The position numbers and the translations under genes were made by a program. From an uncultured Gemella sp. (lineage in GTDB: Bacteria > Bacillota > Bacilli > Staphylococcales > Gemellaceae): DNA of 5,614 bases. Position 1 is the first letter of the stretch; every line of letters starts with the position of its first letter. Positions 5,502-5,614 of the stretch are shown in pieces. The notes beneath the pieces were generated by a model, which saw nothing but the letters and a program-made list of their open reading frames with translations, was not told the origin of the DNA and did not search any database. The stretch spans positions 1-5,614 of the forward strand of contig CAKMQO010000196.1 of NCBI GenBank assembly GCA_927911695.1, in the 5' to 3' direction.

Positions 5502-5569
5502 AATAACTACTGCGTCCATGAGTTCTCATATGAACTTTGTTAAATTTTAGGATTTTTTGGGTCAGCTCC

Positions 5570-5614
5570 TTTTTTTTGTAAAGGTAAACAATTTATATTG
5601 CTTATTAATTAGAT
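5570..5614. other. Non-coding right edge
   Basis: This AT-rich stretch begins with a run of eight T after GTCAGCTCC, followed by a weak CAAT/ATTG repeat around 5589-5600. I see no gene, promoter or RNA here. Confidence 0.5.

Larger units (their letters stand above)
5394..5569. mobile_element. Possible MITE-like element or IS remnant with imperfect terminal inverted repeats
   Basis: The left end at 5394-5411 (GGGAGTGACTCAAAAATC) and the reverse complement of 5551-5569 (GGAGCTGACCCAAAAAATC) agree at 16 of 19 positions, with one mismatch and two single-base gaps. Between them lie two stem-loops and no ORF of note. The GGAGCTGACCC-plus-A-run form recalls ends of some IS3-family elements, but that is memory and not a search. 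No target-site duplication is evident. It could equally be two unrelated structured sequences. Confidence 0.35.

Noticed and set aside
5394..5614. Remnant transposase coding sequence in the right-hand element
   Set aside because: Only very short peptides such as MDAVVIDI are readable on the minus strand. Nothing recognisable as a transposase domain.

Overview
This is an AT-rich window (roughly 30% G+C) with strong AAGGAGG-type ribosome binding sites, A/T-ending codons and intrinsic terminators. It fits a low-G+C Firmicute of the Gemella / Staphylococcus / Streptococcus kind. Gemella is my best guess from the feel of the proteins, but nothing here fixes the genus.

Layout. (1) At the left edge, on the minus strand, lies the 5' end of a GlpT-type glycerol-3-phosphate antiporter with its RBS and a good promoter. 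(2) A divergent, self-contained operon follows: MarR regulator, DUF1304 small membrane protein, atypical SDR NAD(P)-binding oxidoreductase, then a terminator at 2083-2137. Its promoter (TTGATA, 17 bp, TATAAT) carries two TTGA-N4-TCAA palindromes whose centres are 42 bp apart, so the MarR protein probably represses its own operon. (3) Next come a class I SAM methyltransferase and a small cupin. The cupin appears to have its own promoter inside the end of the methyltransferase gene and a cre-like site at the predicted transcription start. (4) A stand-alone SSB paralogue of 122 aa is closed by a 14-17 bp terminator hairpin. (5) A DUF2087 protein overlaps an MFS exporter gene. Their promoter has its -35 box inside a 20-bp tandem duplication. 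(6) The last 250 bases hold no gene. They contain a long GC-rich hairpin terminator, a second perfect stem-loop, and a pair of imperfect inverted repeats that may bound a MITE-like element.

The most striking feature of the window as a whole is reading-frame damage. Four of nine protein genes (glpT, DUF1304, cupin, MFS) are interrupted, and every break can be repaired by adding or removing single bases in short homopolymers. Once repaired, the three genes that are wholly inside the window come to 119, 94 and 394 aa, which are the sizes expected of their families. This pattern points to homopolymer sequencing error or to a mutator / slippage-prone lineage, rather than to ordinary gene decay.

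I did not find a clearly new biological system. The items most worth following are the paired MarR operators, the homopolymer frameshifts, and the inverted-repeat element at the right end.
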